NCBI RefSeq assembly: GCF_017872555.1
Contig: NZ_JAEDOX010000001.1
Location: 310,001 to 374,000, forward strand
Direction of reading: 5' to 3'
Source of the DNA: Ruegeria sp. HKCCSA071
GTDB lineage: Bacteria > Pseudomonadota > Alphaproteobacteria > Rhodobacterales > Rhodobacteraceae
Length of the DNA: 64,000 bases
In this document: piece after piece, positions 46,090 to 55,879 of the stretch
Layout: every line of letters begins with the position of its first letter
Numbering within the stretch: the stretch's first letter is position 1
The notes under the pieces: generated by a model
What the model was told of the DNA's origin: nothing
The model's input: the letters and a program-made list of their open reading frames with translations, nothing else
The model's database searches: none
Position numbers and translations under genes: made by a program

Positions 46090-47132
46090 TCCACGTAGCC
46101 CCGCGAATAGCGATTGCCCATTGATGTCAGGATTTCATAGCCAATTGTACCAGCAGCCTCGGCCAGATCATCAACGGTTTGATGACCGTTGAGAATGCGC
46201 AAGCGCTCCGGGTCTTTCGGCAGGTCCGTGACGTCCACGGTGATCAGGTCCATTGAGATACGTCCAACAACCGGGCACGGTTGGTCGCCCGCAAATGTGT
46301 CGATGCCGCCGCCAATAGCGCGATGCAGGCCGTCTGCATAGCCGGCAGCAACGGTGGCGATCCGGGACGGCCGTCGCGCCACCCAGGTGTTTCCATAACC
46401 CACGGTCTCGCCCACGGCCAACTTGCGTACCTGGATGACAGGAAGGTCTACGGTTACGACAGGCTTTGCACCGACAAAGGGCATTCCGCCATAAAGACCG
46501 ATACCCGGGCGGCAGAAATCGAAATGAAACTCAGGCCCCAAAAGCATCCCGCCCGTCGCTGCCAGGGAGCGCGGCGCAGCGACCCCATCAGTCATCTCGC
46601 GGAAGGTTTTCAGTTGTTGCTGGTTCATCGGGTGGTCCGGCTCGTCCGAGCAGGCCAGATGAGACATGATGAGCGCCGGGTTCAAGGCTTCGGCCTTGGA
46701 ACGCAACTCAGCCCAGTCAGCAGGTTCAAGACCAAGCCGGTTCATACCACTGTCCAGTTGGATACCAAACGGGTGGTCGGGCAGGGCCTCTGTGTGGCGT
46801 TGAAACTGCTCTGGCGAGTTGATCAGCGGTATCAGGTCGTTGCCGCGCAGTAGATCGGCATCGCCGTCCATATGTCCCGAAAAAACGAAAATCATCGGGC
46901 CGGGGCCAACTGCCTCGCGAACGGTTGTGCCTTCTTCTGCGGCAGCCACGAAAAACTTGCGAACGCCTTCTTCTGCCAACATGTCGCTGACAGGTCCTGC
47001 GCCCAGCCCATAGGCATCTGCCTTGACCACGGCACCGGTTTCGACCCCGGTTTTCGCGTCGAGTGCCCGCCAGTTTCTGGCGAGGGCCTGAAGATTGATC
47101 GTTAAACGTGCAGTACTCATGGGACTGTTCAT
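46086..47132 (-). CDS. alr: Alanine racemase
   Basis: PLP enzyme that makes D-alanine for peptidoglycan. The PLP-binding Lys is in [11 protein letters not shown] (about residue 37), and the second catalytic region around the Tyr is in [10 protein letters not shown]. The substrate/PLP block RPGIGLYGG is present. 348 residues with the start at 47132 ([10 protein letters not shown]); a second ATG at 47120 is equally possible, and neither has a strong ribosome-binding site. Confidence 0.92.
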   Translation of the reverse strand: MNSPMSTARLTINLQALARNWRALDAKTGVETGAVVKADAYGLGAGPVSDMLAEEGVRKFFVAAAEEGTTVREAVGPGPMIFVFSGHMDGDADLLRGNDLIPLINSPEQFQRHTEALPDHPFGIQLDSGMNRLGLEPADWAELRSKAEALNPALIMSHLACSDEPDHPMNQQQLKTFREMTDGVAAPRSLAATGGMLLGPEFHFDFCRPGIGLYGGMPFVGAKPVVTVDLPVIQVRKLAVGETVGYGNTWVARRPSRIATVAAGYADGLHRAIGGGIDTFAGDQPCPVVGRISMDLITVDVTDLPKDPERLRILNGHQTVDDLAEAAGTIGYEILTSMGNRYSRGYVE

Positions 47133-47295
47133 GACATTGCGCCGTCCAAGGTCAAGAGGGAAAGGGCTTTTTCCGCGACAGATTGCGCCCATCAAACGAC
47201 AGGTACGGCGGAAAACACCCAAAAAAGCAGACATTTTGGCGACTTACTGCTGTGCTAGGCCGTTTTCGGGATTGTCTTCACATAGGTGTTAAAGT

Positions 47296-47313
47296 GATCT
47301 TGTGAACAAGATC
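47296..47313. promoter_or_regulatory. Perfect 18-bp palindrome upstream of a GNAT gene
   Basis: GATCTTGT-GA-ACAAGATC (47296-47313), 47 bp before the ATG of the acetyltransferase gene. Its symmetry fits an operator for a dimeric regulator; the regulator is unknown. Confidence 0.45.
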
Positions 47314-47360
47314 GTCCCATCGCGGCAAAAAACGGTGCGGCGGCATATCCCGAGGAAATC

Positions 47361-47900
47361 ATGGATTTTTATATCGATCAAACGCCAGACCCGTTCGAAA
47401 CAGCCCGGTTTTTCGCAGATGTGTTTTCGGCGTCGGAAGGCCCGGACGAGGGGACGGTTATCGAAGCTTTTGTTCAAGAGATGATCGATACCACCCCACC
47501 ACAGGACCTGATGGTGTGCACCGCGCGTCGCGATCAGGTGCCGCTTGGCTGCGCCATCTTTTCCCGATTGCTGTTTCCAGAGGACGCGCGCCGGGTTTTT
47601 ATCCTGTCGCCTATGGCTGTCAGAACAGACAGGCAAAAAACCGGGATTGGTCAGGCTTTGATTGCCTATGGTCTGGATTGCCTGCGGGCATCAGGCGTGA
47701 ACGTGGCGCTCACCTACGGTGATCCCGCTTACTATCGAAAAACAGGTTTCGAACAGATTTCTGAGGCCACTGCACAACCGCCGCTAAAGCTGAGCCATCC
47801 GCACGGCTGGCTGGGGCAGTCGCTGGATGGTCAGGCGCTTGCGCCACTCAGCGGCCCGTCGCAATGTGTTTCCGCGTTGAACAATCCGACGCTTTGGTGA
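47361..47900 (+). CDS. GNAT family N-acetyltransferase
   Basis: A 179-residue acetyltransferase of the YhbS type. The acetyl-CoA binding loop is seen as RTDRQKTGIGQALIAYGLD, followed by VALTYGDPAYYRKTGFEQIS. Substrate unknown. It is monocistronic, with a clear GAGG site and a palindrome upstream. The following 157-bp gap holds only AT-rich sequence up to the convergent dnaB end. Confidence 0.83.
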   Translation: MDFYIDQTPDPFETARFFADVFSASEGPDEGTVIEAFVQEMIDTTPPQDLMVCTARRDQVPLGCAIFSRLLFPEDARRVFILSPMAVRTDRQKTGIGQALIAYGLDCLRASGVNVALTYGDPAYYRKTGFEQISEATAQPPLKLSHPHGWLGQSLDGQALAPLSGPSQCVSALNNPTLW

Positions 47901-48057
47901 GTGCAAGGTTCAAACTGTCAGTGAATAGGCGGGCAAAACTTATTCTTGGTTCGCGCATCAGATCCTGAATCGCGCGAAAGGTTCACAGAACCTTTTTTGC
48001 TTTGCCAACAATCAAAAGAAGGTCAGGAAAACCCAAGTAAGGCTGTCCTTTTCGCGA

Positions 48058-49551
48058 TCAATAACCTTCGATTTCACCACCCTGCTGCCAAGGTTTGACA
48101 AGATTACCGAACCGGGTGAATTGCGCCTCGAACGACAGCTCGACCGTGCCGATTGGACCGTGGCGCTGTTTGCCAACGATGACCTCGGCCTTGCCGTGCA
48201 GGCGTTCCATGGCCTGTTTCCATTCTTCCATCTTCTCAAGCTCGTGATCGCCGGGTTTTTCACGTTCTTTGTAGTATTCCTCGCGGAACACGAACATCAC
48301 AACATCGGCGTCCTGTTCGATCGAGCCTGATTCACGCAGGTCTGACAGCTGCGGACGTTTGTCGTCGCGGTTTTCGACCTGGCGGGAAAGCTGCGACAGG
48401 GCAATCACCGGAATGTTCAGTTCTTTGGCGATTGCTTTCATGCCCATCGAAATCTCGGCAATCTCGTTAACCCGATTGTCGGACATGCCGCGGCAGAGTT
48501 GCAGATAGTCGATCACTAGCAGGTCCAGCCCATGCGTGCGTTTCAACCGGCGCGCGCGTGCGGCAAGCTGAGAAATCGGAAGAGCGGGCGTGTCGTCGAT
48601 AAAAAGCGGGCAGGCTTCAAGTTCTTTGGCCGCATCCACGAAACGGCGGAATTCGGCCTCGGTCATGTCGCCCTGACGGATTTTGTGGCTGGAGATTTCG
48701 GACGCCTCAGCCAGAACCCGCCCGGCCAGCTGTTCGGCGCTCATCTCAAGCGAAAAAAAGCCGACGACCCCGCCGTCAATTGCGCCTTCGGAACCATCCG
48801 GTTTCAGACCGCGTTTGTACGCTTTGGCCACGTTGAAGGCCACGTTGGTCGCCAGCGAGGTTTTGCCCATCGATGGACGACCCGCGAGAATGATCAGGTC
48901 CGAGGGGTGAAGACCACCCAGTTGTTTGTCGAGATCGACCAGACCGGTCGAGATCCCAGCCATGCCGCCACCGCGCTGGTAGGCTTCGTTGGTGACGTTG
49001 ACGGCTTCTGTGACCGCCTTGAGGAAGGACTGGAACCCCTGTTCGGTCTGGCCCTGCTCGGAAAGCTGATAAAGCTGTTGTTCGGCCTCGACAATTTGTT
49101 CTTTCGGTTCGCTGGCTACATCGACCCGCGCGGCCTTGTCGGAGATGTCGCGGCCCAAGCGGATCAACTCGCGCCGGATGGCGAGGTCATAGATCATCTG
49201 GGCGTAGTCATGTACCGCAAAGGCGCTGATCGACGCGCCGGCCAGTTTGACCAGATAGGCGGGCCCGCCCAATTCCTTCAGGCCCTCATCCTCGGCCATG
49301 AAGGATTTCAGCGTCACAGGCGAGGCCAGCGCGTTCTTTGCAATGCGTGCGGCTGCGACCTCATAAATGCGGGCATGAACCGGGTCATAGAAATGCTCGG
49401 ACCCAATGATCGAAGCGACCCGGTCGTAAAGGTCGTTATTCGTCAGAATTGCACCCAGAAGCTGCTGTTCAGCCTCAATGGAATGCGGCATGGTTTCGGC
49501 GTTCTGAATATGCGCCGCTGCCTGCTCGATACTGCTGATCTCGTTCATCAT
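48058..49551 (-). CDS. dnaB: Replicative DNA helicase DnaB
   Basis: Hexameric fork helicase. The N-terminal domain begins with PHSIEAEQQLLGAIL (about 22-125), and the RecA-like motor has Walker A AGRPSMGKTSLA and Walker B LLVIDYLQL. 497 residues, full length. It starts with two adjacent ATGs (49551 and 49548) after a GGGG site. The upstream gap holds three phased AGTTAT repeats. Confidence 0.95.
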   Translation of the reverse strand: MMNEISSIEQAAAHIQNAETMPHSIEAEQQLLGAILTNNDLYDRVASIIGSEHFYDPVHARIYEVAAARIAKNALASPVTLKSFMAEDEGLKELGGPAYLVKLAGASISAFAVHDYAQMIYDLAIRRELIRLGRDISDKAARVDVASEPKEQIVEAEQQLYQLSEQGQTEQGFQSFLKAVTEAVNVTNEAYQRGGGMAGISTGLVDLDKQLGGLHPSDLIILAGRPSMGKTSLATNVAFNVAKAYKRGLKPDGSEGAIDGGVVGFFSLEMSAEQLAGRVLAEASEISSHKIRQGDMTEAEFRRFVDAAKELEACPLFIDDTPALPISQLAARARRLKRTHGLDLLVIDYLQLCRGMSDNRVNEIAEISMGMKAIAKELNIPVIALSQLSRQVENRDDKRPQLSDLRESGSIEQDADVVMFVFREEYYKEREKPGDHELEKMEEWKQAMERLHGKAEVIVGKQRHGPIGTVELSFEAQFTRFGNLVKPWQQGGEIEGY

Positions 49552-49626
49552 GTCCCCGCTGCCCGTTCCGAGGTTCTACACGCCACGCCCCGGTTCAAGC
49601 TATCTGCAAATGAATGGGGGTAAGTT

Positions 49627-49681
49627 GGTATAACTGCCCCCCGCCTTGGGATAACTGCCCACCTCAATGGGGATAACTTAG
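49627..49681. repeat. Three phased direct repeats upstream of dnaB
   Basis: GGTATAACTGCCCC (49627-49640), GGGATAACTGCCC (49648-49660) and GGGATAACT (49670-49678) recur at 21-22 bp spacing, about two helical turns. On the dnaB coding strand the unit reads AGTTATNCC, a relative of the DnaA box TTATCCACA but with mismatches. It could be a regulatory array for dnaB. Confidence 0.6.
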
Positions 49682-49807
49682 CACCAGTTTTACACGGGCG
49701 CAGCGTTATCGCAACATTTGGTGTGGTGGCTGGATATCTTGACTAGATAGGCGTGCTTTGATGCGATTCGAAAATCAACTATCCCCAAGCCGTCCACAGG
49801 CTGAAAA

Positions 49808-50485
49808 TCACGATTTTCGCGCGTCCTGCCAGCCTCGCGGATCGTTCAGAAACGCCTCGACCCCGTCAAGTGTTTCCTGATCAAAGGCTTTTTGCGCCTT
49901 GGCCTCGGCCAGAACATCCCACCACGTACAAAGGTGATGCAGCTTTACACCATGGTCGCCCAGCGTCTTCTCGGTTTCGGGGAAGATACCGTAATAGAAG
50001 ATCACAGCCGTATGCCCGCAGGTGGCACCAGTTTCTCGAATTGCATCGACGAAGGACAGTTTCGAACCGCCATCGGTGGTCAGGTCCTCGACCAGCAGCA
50101 CACGTACGCCATCGCTCATCGCGCCTTCAATACGGGCGTTGCGCCCGTAACCTTTGGGCTTCTTGCGCACATAGGTCATCGGCAGCGCCATACGTTCAGC
50201 CACCATCGCGGCAAAGGGGATGCCAGCAGTTTCGCCGCCCGCGATATTGTCAAAGGCTTCGAAACCCGCGTCCCGCATTACCGTAACAGTCAGAAAATCC
50301 ATCAGCGTGGAACGAATGCGCGGGTAGGAGATCAGCTTGCGGCAATCGATATAGGTCGGGCTGGGAAGGCCACTTGCCAGCGTGAACGGCTCGCGCGCGT
50401 TGAAGTGGACGGCCTTGATCTCCAGCAGCATCCGGGCCGTCAGGCGAGCGATTTCAGTGCTGTCGGGAAAAGAACTGGGGATCAT
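49808..50485 (-). CDS. pyrE: Orotate phosphoribosyltransferase
   Basis: Converts orotate plus PRPP to OMP in pyrimidine synthesis. The PRPP-binding motif is [14 protein letters not shown], and the orotate-site loop is [11 protein letters not shown]. 225 residues from the ATG at 50485, which has a GAGG site; a longer open frame to 50563 is not supported. Between this gene and tadC lies a terminator of the tad operon. Confidence 0.94.
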   Translation of the reverse strand: MIPSSFPDSTEIARLTARMLLEIKAVHFNAREPFTLASGLPSPTYIDCRKLISYPRIRSTLMDFLTVTVMRDAGFEAFDNIAGGETAGIPFAAMVAERMALPMTYVRKKPKGYGRNARIEGAMSDGVRVLLVEDLTTDGGSKLSFVDAIRETGATCGHTAVIFYYGIFPETEKTLGDHGVKLHHLCTWWDVLAEAKAQKAFDQETLDGVEAFLNDPRGWQDARKS

Positions 50486-50560
50486 GGCAGGACCTCGGCG
50501 ATGAAATGATGTTTCGGGCTGATAGCCCGACCCTTGGCCCGGAGTCGAGAGCTGTTGGAA

Positions 50561-50592
50561 CAAAAGAAAAGCGGACCCCCCTAAGGTCCGCT
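50561..50592 (-). terminator. Rho-independent terminator at the end of the tad operon
   Basis: Stem AGCGGACC (50570-50577) / GGTCCGCT (50585-50592). On the minus strand it is followed by TTTCTTTT. It lies 42 bp past the tadC stop and separates the tad operon from pyrE. Confidence 0.88.
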
Positions 50593-50633
50593 GTTTCCGG
50601 GCATACTGCTATGCGAACACCATCGTCGCTGTG

Positions 50634-51626
50634 TTACCCTTGCCCGAACATGTTGACCCACCGGATCAGCATTGGTGCCAGACAAATCAGCAATAGGACA
50701 GGCATCATGCACATGGCCATCACGGCAGACATCTGCACAGGCAGACGGTTTGCCTTTTCCTGGGCGCGAAGCTCTCGGTCAAGCCGCATGTCAGTGGCGA
50801 AGCGGCGTAACGATGCGGATATGCTGGTTCCGTACTGGTTGGATTGCAAAAAGGCGTTCGCGAACGAGTTCATCTCGTCGATACCGACCCGGTTCGCCAT
50901 GTCCAGAAAGGCGGCCTGACGTTCTTTGCCTGCCTGCAACTCCAGTTGAAGAACCGAAAACTCCTGCGAGATTTCCGGAGCTGCCTTGGCCATTTCATGC
51001 GAGACCCGGATCATCGCCGCGTCAAAGCCCAGCCCGGCCTCGATGGCGACTTGCAACAGGTCAAGCGCGTTTGGCAGGCTGTGTTCGATGGCCTGGCGGC
51101 GTTTCTTTATGCGACGTCGCAACCACAGTGCCGGGCCATAAAAGCCCAAGACCATCAGTGCCGTCACGACCTGCATTGTGTTAACCCACGTAACACCCTG
51201 CAAAAGGTCGGCGATCCCTAACTGAACTTGCGTTTCGATCGGCAAAGCCATGGTTGCAACGAACGCGGCAGGCAACACAAATCCCAGGACGACCCGAAAT
51301 GTATAATAGGTGCGAATGGCGTGCTTTTGCCGAATTCCGGCTTGTTTCAAAAGCTTGCCGATCCTGGAGCGTTCGCGTTTTGACGACGGGACAAAGGCCT
51401 TCAGCAGCCCGTGCGGGTCGCTGTTGTCACCCTGGATAAGGTCAAAATCCTGCCCATGCCCTTGTGAAATCGACCCAACGCGCATGCGACGTGCTGCTGT
51501 GTTTTCGCTTGTTGTAAATCCGGCAAAGCCCATGAAGACAAAGAAAACACTAAGGGCGATTCCGACCAACAGGATCAACTGCGGTGTGACGCGCGGATCG
51601 TTTAGAATGTCCTGAAGAATATCCAT
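50634..51626 (-). CDS. tadC: Tad pilus assembly inner-membrane protein TadC
   Basis: GspF/T2SF-domain platform protein of the Flp pilus machine, 330 residues. An N-terminal helix (about 18-38) and two middle helices (about 112-130, 150-168) precede the T2SF domain (SLPNALDLLQVAIEAGLGFD ... NAFLQSNQYGTSISASLRRF), with a final membrane helix. It pairs with TadB. Last gene of the operon; TadD, often next, is absent. Confidence 0.9.
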   Translation of the reverse strand: MDILQDILNDPRVTPQLILLVGIALSVFFVFMGFAGFTTSENTAARRMRVGSISQGHGQDFDLIQGDNSDPHGLLKAFVPSSKRERSRIGKLLKQAGIRQKHAIRTYYTFRVVLGFVLPAAFVATMALPIETQVQLGIADLLQGVTWVNTMQVVTALMVLGFYGPALWLRRRIKKRRQAIEHSLPNALDLLQVAIEAGLGFDAAMIRVSHEMAKAAPEISQEFSVLQLELQAGKERQAAFLDMANRVGIDEMNSFANAFLQSNQYGTSISASLRRFATDMRLDRELRAQEKANRLPVQMSAVMAMCMMPVLLLICLAPMLIRWVNMFGQG

Positions 51627-51639
51627 ATCCCAATTCCCT

Positions 51640-52608
51640 TTAGAATTTGAACTTAACCAGCCGTTTCAGGATGAAACCCTGGGCAATTGTCAGGCCAATG
51701 ATCACTTGGGCGAAGTACGGAAACAGCGGATCGCTGCGTACGTCGCCGTAAAATGTTGGGGTGGAGATCTCGATCGAAAGGTAAATGATGACCGGCAGAA
51801 TCGTGAGAATAAGGCTGCTCAGGCGACCTTCGGCAGAGATTGCCTTGATCTTCTTTTGCATCGTGTGCCGGTCCCGGATGGTCTGGGACAGAATGCTTAG
51901 AACGCGGGACAGGTTGCCGCCGGTACCATGCTGAATGCCGATACTTACAGCAAGATATTTTGCATCCTCTGTTCCGACGCGGTGCGCAAAGTCGTGAAAG
52001 GCGGTCGCGACGTCATCGCCATAGTTGATCTGGTCTTTGATGATGCCAAACTCTGACCCTATCGGATCCGGCAGATCAGAGGCAACGTTTCCAACCGTCA
52101 CTGCAACAGGGTGGCCCACCTTCAACCCGCGGGCCATCAGGTCTAACGCGTCTGGCAGTTGTTTCGTCAGTTTCTTCGAACGGGCGTCTTTCATGGCGAC
52201 CAACACGATAACCGGGCCGATGAGGCCGAACACAGCGCTCAGAATGACCGCCAGTTCCGGGGCAAGGAACCGGGAAGCCCCGAAAAAGATCATCAAAACC
52301 AGAAGGGAGACGGCGAGCACGACCCAAATCGGGCTGACCGCCAAACCGGCTTGCACAAGCAGACGGCGAAACCGCGTAATCAGCCCAGCTTTTTCACCAG
52401 CGGCCATCATTGCGGGATCGCGGAGCAGCTGCAACACCTGATCCGTCGAAGCCCCGTTCTGGATCAGTTTCATGCGGCGGTTTCTGGCTTCGCCATGCGT
52501 TTCCTTGCGCGCCAGAAGCTGGTGAACGCCTTCGTAGGCAAGCAGAATACCCAGAAAAATCGACACGTAGATCAGGATGTTCAGTATGTTGGGCTGAAGG
52601 TCAATCAT
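51640..52608 (-). CDS. tadB: Tad pilus assembly inner-membrane protein TadB
   Basis: T2SF-domain platform protein, 322 residues, with membrane helices at about 8-28, 98-140, 270-290 and near the C-terminus, and the T2SF core QLPDALDLMARGLKVGHPVA. The start at 52608 overlaps the tadA stop (ATGA), which excludes the longer frame. Confidence 0.9.
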   Translation of the reverse strand: MIDLQPNILNILIYVSIFLGILLAYEGVHQLLARKETHGEARNRRMKLIQNGASTDQVLQLLRDPAMMAAGEKAGLITRFRRLLVQAGLAVSPIWVVLAVSLLVLMIFFGASRFLAPELAVILSAVFGLIGPVIVLVAMKDARSKKLTKQLPDALDLMARGLKVGHPVAVTVGNVASDLPDPIGSEFGIIKDQINYGDDVATAFHDFAHRVGTEDAKYLAVSIGIQHGTGGNLSRVLSILSQTIRDRHTMQKKIKAISAEGRLSSLILTILPVIIYLSIEISTPTFYGDVRSDPLFPYFAQVIIGLTIAQGFILKRLVKFKF

Positions 52609-53993
52609 GATGCCGTCGCCCCGTGAATAAACATGTTGGTGTCCACATCGACACCAGCCGCCACCAGTTGGTCGAAGCATTTTGGCCGTATGCCGGTCGG
52701 CAGGAACTCTCCCAAAACGTCGCCATTCTCAGACTTGCCACGGCGCTTGAAAACAAAGATGTCCTGCATCGTGATCGTATCGTCTTCCATGCCCGTGATT
52801 TCCGAGATGCTGACGACCCTGCGTGTCCCGTCGCTCAGTCGGCTGAGTTGCAGGACGATCTGAATGGCCGAGGCGATTTGAGACCGGATGGTTCTGACGG
52901 GCAGGTCCGCCCCCAGCATTGTCACCATCTGTTCGACCCGGCTGAGCGCATCGCGGGCCGAATTCGCATGTACGGTCGTCATGGAGCCGTCATGTCCCGT
53001 ATTCATGGCCTGAAGCATGTCAAAGCATTCGGAACCACGGACTTCGCCGACAATAATGCGGTCAGGCCGCATCCTGAGCGCGTTGCGCACCAGATCGCGT
53101 TGCGTGATCACCCCTTGACCTTCCGAGTTGGGGGGGCGGGTTTCCAAGCGGACGACATGGCTTTGCTGCAACTGAAGTTCGGCCGCATCTTCGATTGTCA
53201 CGATACGCTGCTTGCCGTCGATATAGGATGAAACGGCGTTCAGCATTGTTGTCTTGCCCGAACCGGTGCCGCCAGAAATCAGAATGTTCAGCCTGGCTTC
53301 GACCAGCGCGGCCAGAAGCTTGGCGGCCTGGTCGTTCAGGCTGTCCCGCTGAACCAACTTGTCGATGGTCAGAGGATTGCGCGAGAATTTGCGGATCGAC
53401 AGCGCCGGCCCATCAACTGAACACGGGCGGATAATCGCATTGACCCGGCTTCCGTCTTCCAGACGCGCATCGACCCATGGCTGGGATTCATCAATACGGC
53501 GGCCGACCCGGCTGACGATCTTGTCAATGATCCGAAGCAGATGGCGTTCGTCGCGAAAGCGTACGGAGGATTGTTCCAGCAGGCCAAATCGTTCCACATA
53601 GACCTGATCATAAGAGTTGACGAGAATGTCGTTGATGGTCGGGTCTTCCAAAAGGGGTTCCAGCGGGCCCAGACCCATCACTTCGTGAATGAGCTCATCA
53701 ACAAGAGCTGTAAATGCCTCGGACCGTAAATGAAGGCGTTCGGCTTCGATCAGCCCGGTGACCAGCGCGGCGATCTGACGTTTCAGTTCGGACCGTTCGA
53801 CCTTGTCGATCACAGACAGGTTCAGACGGTCGAGAAGCTCGCTGTGCAGGCGGCTTTTAAGCTCCAGATGCGCTTGCAGGTCAACGTCCACCGGCTCTGG
53901 TGTTGCTTTGGACTTTGGCACCTCGATCGGCCGTTCCAGAACCAACACGTTCGACTTGGACGCGGCCCGGCGTGATTTGTACTCGTTAAACAC
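52605..53993 (-). CDS. tadA: Tad pilus secretion ATPase TadA/CpaF
   Basis: Hexameric type II/IV secretion ATPase that powers Flp pilus assembly. Walker A ISGGTGSGKTTMLNAV, Asp box TIEDAAELQL, Walker B RIIVGEVRGSE and His box MTTVHANS. 462 residues. Its stop overlaps tadB; tadZ lies 12 bp upstream. Confidence 0.94.
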   Translation of the reverse strand: MFNEYKSRRAASKSNVLVLERPIEVPKSKATPEPVDVDLQAHLELKSRLHSELLDRLNLSVIDKVERSELKRQIAALVTGLIEAERLHLRSEAFTALVDELIHEVMGLGPLEPLLEDPTINDILVNSYDQVYVERFGLLEQSSVRFRDERHLLRIIDKIVSRVGRRIDESQPWVDARLEDGSRVNAIIRPCSVDGPALSIRKFSRNPLTIDKLVQRDSLNDQAAKLLAALVEARLNILISGGTGSGKTTMLNAVSSYIDGKQRIVTIEDAAELQLQQSHVVRLETRPPNSEGQGVITQRDLVRNALRMRPDRIIVGEVRGSECFDMLQAMNTGHDGSMTTVHANSARDALSRVEQMVTMLGADLPVRTIRSQIASAIQIVLQLSRLSDGTRRVVSISEITGMEDDTITMQDIFVFKRRGKSENGDVLGEFLPTGIRPKCFDQLVAAGVDVDTNMFIHGATAS

Positions 53994-54005
53994 GGCGATC
54001 TCCCA

Positions 54006-55232
54006 TTATGCAGTTTTTTGTGTGGCTGGCCGGGTGCCTTCGGACATGGACGCAGCCAGTTTCGTCAGGGCCTTGCCAAGGTCCGAATGCGGCTTCATGT
54101 CCACAATCGGTCGTCCCAGATCGACCGCGTTTCGCGCAATCTTGGGATTGTCCGGCAGCCAGTGCTTCAGTTTCGTTTCCAGCACTTTTTCGGCCTCGCG
54201 AACGTGTGCGGGTTTGATCAGCGTCTTCCGTTCGCGGTTCACGACGACCTCGACGGGCAGGGCCACGTTCGCCTCGCGATAGAAATCGATCAGGCGCCGG
54301 GTCTGGCGAACGCATGGAACCGTCGTGTCAGTAACCAGCGCCAGTTGGTTCGCGCGTTTGAAAATGGGTTCGACCCATTCCACAACGGCACAGGGCAGGT
54401 CGATGACAACATAGTCGTACCGGCGCTGAAGCAGGTCGAGCATCCCCTCGATCAAGCCCGGTCGTATGGATTGAAGCGGAACCAGCGGCGCGGGCGCGCA
54501 CAACACATCAATGCCGAGCGTATGGTTCTGAAGGATCGATGTCAGGAAATGATCATCCGGCTCTTCCTGGTTTTCGATGAGCTGGAGGCATCCCCCATTA
54601 TCTTCAAGATCCAGAAACACGTTCGCGTTTCCAAATTGCAGATCGAAATCCAGAAGCGCGACGCGGCTTTTCGCCTTTTTCCTAAGGAATGATCCTTTTC
54701 CGCCCGCCAGCGAGCAGGCAAGGTTTACGGCGACCGTCGACGCTCCGATCCCACCGCGGGATTTAGCAACCGGGATCACTGTACCAAGGGCAGAGGGGCC
54801 ATTTTGAATGTATCCTTGCGGAAGTGATCGGGACGAGATTTTTTCTGCAACTGCGGCTTTCAGCCCATCCTCGTCAATGGACAGGGGCAGAACCTCGTCA
54901 ATGCCGATTTTCCGCAACTCGCGGGCGACCGAGATCGAAACGTCATTCTGCGTCAGCGCGACAAACAAGGTGTCGTCTTGTCGATGGGTCAGCAGGTCTT
55001 TGACAGCCAGAACCTCGCCCGCGTCGCAGGGGTCGATTTCAAAAATAACCAGGTCATGCTTGAATGCCAGATTGCGCGCCGTGCCGTTCAACGCTTTGAA
55101 CGAACCCGCATTCTCTGAGATTTCATTATTTTGACCGGCGGGAAAGGCATTGGCGACCACCTGAGCGACGGTTTCGCTTTCAGATACAAGCATGACAGAA
55201 TGTGAATTGAGATTGGAAACGTTCTTAACCAT
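54006..55232 (-). CDS. tadZ: Tad pilus localisation ATPase TadZ/CpaE
   Basis: ParA/MinD-superfamily protein that places the Tad machine, often at a cell pole. The N-terminal part (about 10-140) is an atypical receiver domain. A deviant Walker A follows (VAKSRGGIGASTVAVNLA). 408 residues. Its ATG overlaps the preceding stop by one base (TAATG). The start also carries the duplicated TTAACC noted under findings. Confidence 0.9.
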   Translation of the reverse strand: MVKNVSNLNSHSVMLVSESETVAQVVANAFPAGQNNEISENAGSFKALNGTARNLAFKHDLVIFEIDPCDAGEVLAVKDLLTHRQDDTLFVALTQNDVSISVARELRKIGIDEVLPLSIDEDGLKAAVAEKISSRSLPQGYIQNGPSALGTVIPVAKSRGGIGASTVAVNLACSLAGGKGSFLRKKAKSRVALLDFDLQFGNANVFLDLEDNGGCLQLIENQEEPDDHFLTSILQNHTLGIDVLCAPAPLVPLQSIRPGLIEGMLDLLQRRYDYVVIDLPCAVVEWVEPIFKRANQLALVTDTTVPCVRQTRRLIDFYREANVALPVEVVVNRERKTLIKPAHVREAEKVLETKLKHWLPDNPKIARNAVDLGRPIVDMKPHSDLGKALTKLAASMSEGTRPATQKTA

Positions 55233-55879
55233 TAACCTGACTCTCCTGATGCCAGGTCTTCGGCAGGCAGCGAAACGCTGAAATTGGAAAACCCGGCTGT
55301 TGAAGGAATTGTGCTGCTGGTCGCGCCCGCGGCATTTGCAAGCGCGGCCAGCGGCGACACGAACTGAAAATCATTCAGGTTCAGCTCAACCGTGACCATG
55401 GGTGTGTAAGGGCCACCCAGGAAGCCCAGATTGGAATTGAAGTCATAGGAAAACTGCAAGGCGTCAATCGTCGTGCCGGGGGGCAGCAACGGGTTGATGC
55501 GCCCCCAGATTTCAGATGCTGTGGTGTTGGTAGCGTCACCCGCACAAGGTGGCGTTACCGGGTCGGCACACACGCCAGTCGACGCATTGCATGGGGTGCC
55601 AAAGCGAGGGGACAACGCGGATGTTCCCCGCGTGTGGGTCTGTGGCACACCCGGACACGCCGGAGGGCGCACCACAGCGATGCGCGCCGCCAGCTGTGCC
55701 GCCTTCTGCGCGTTCACTCCGCTGTATGACAGCCGACCAAAGTCCAGCAATGCCAGGAACAGGAAGGAAAACAAGGACACCACCACGGCAAATTCGACAA
55801 GAACCCCACCATTTTGGTCGCGCATCATCTTGTCCGCGACCTGGCGCCAGATGGCGCGATTATTCCGCAACCTTGTCAT
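55232..55879 (-). CDS. tadE: TadE-like pseudopilin/minor pilin (first copy)
   Basis: A 215-residue protein with the TadE head: a polar N-terminus, QNGGVLVEFAVVVSLFSFLF as the single membrane helix including the conserved Glu of pseudopilins, then a periplasmic domain with several cysteines (PACPGV, PCNASTGVCADPVTPPC). Gene order and start/stop overlaps place it in the tad operon. It is longer than the second copy. Confidence 0.85.
   Translation of the reverse strand: MTRLRNNRAIWRQVADKMMRDQNGGVLVEFAVVVSLFSFLFLALLDFGRLSYSGVNAQKAAQLAARIAVVRPPACPGVPQTHTRGTSALSPRFGTPCNASTGVCADPVTPPCAGDATNTTASEIWGRINPLLPPGTTIDALQFSYDFNSNLGFLGGPYTPMVTVELNLNDFQFVSPLAALANAAGATSSTIPSTAGFSNFSVSLPAEDLASGESG

Noticed and set aside
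49564..49575. GTTC-N4-GTTC near the dnaB start considered as a LexA box
   Set aside because: The alphaproteobacterial LexA box is GTTC-N7-GTTC; the spacing of 4 does not fit.
48532..49623. Long + strand open frame (363 codons) over dnaB
   Set aside because: Fully antisense to the conserved dnaB coding sequence, no domain likeness and no ribosome-binding site; it reflects high GC at third positions.
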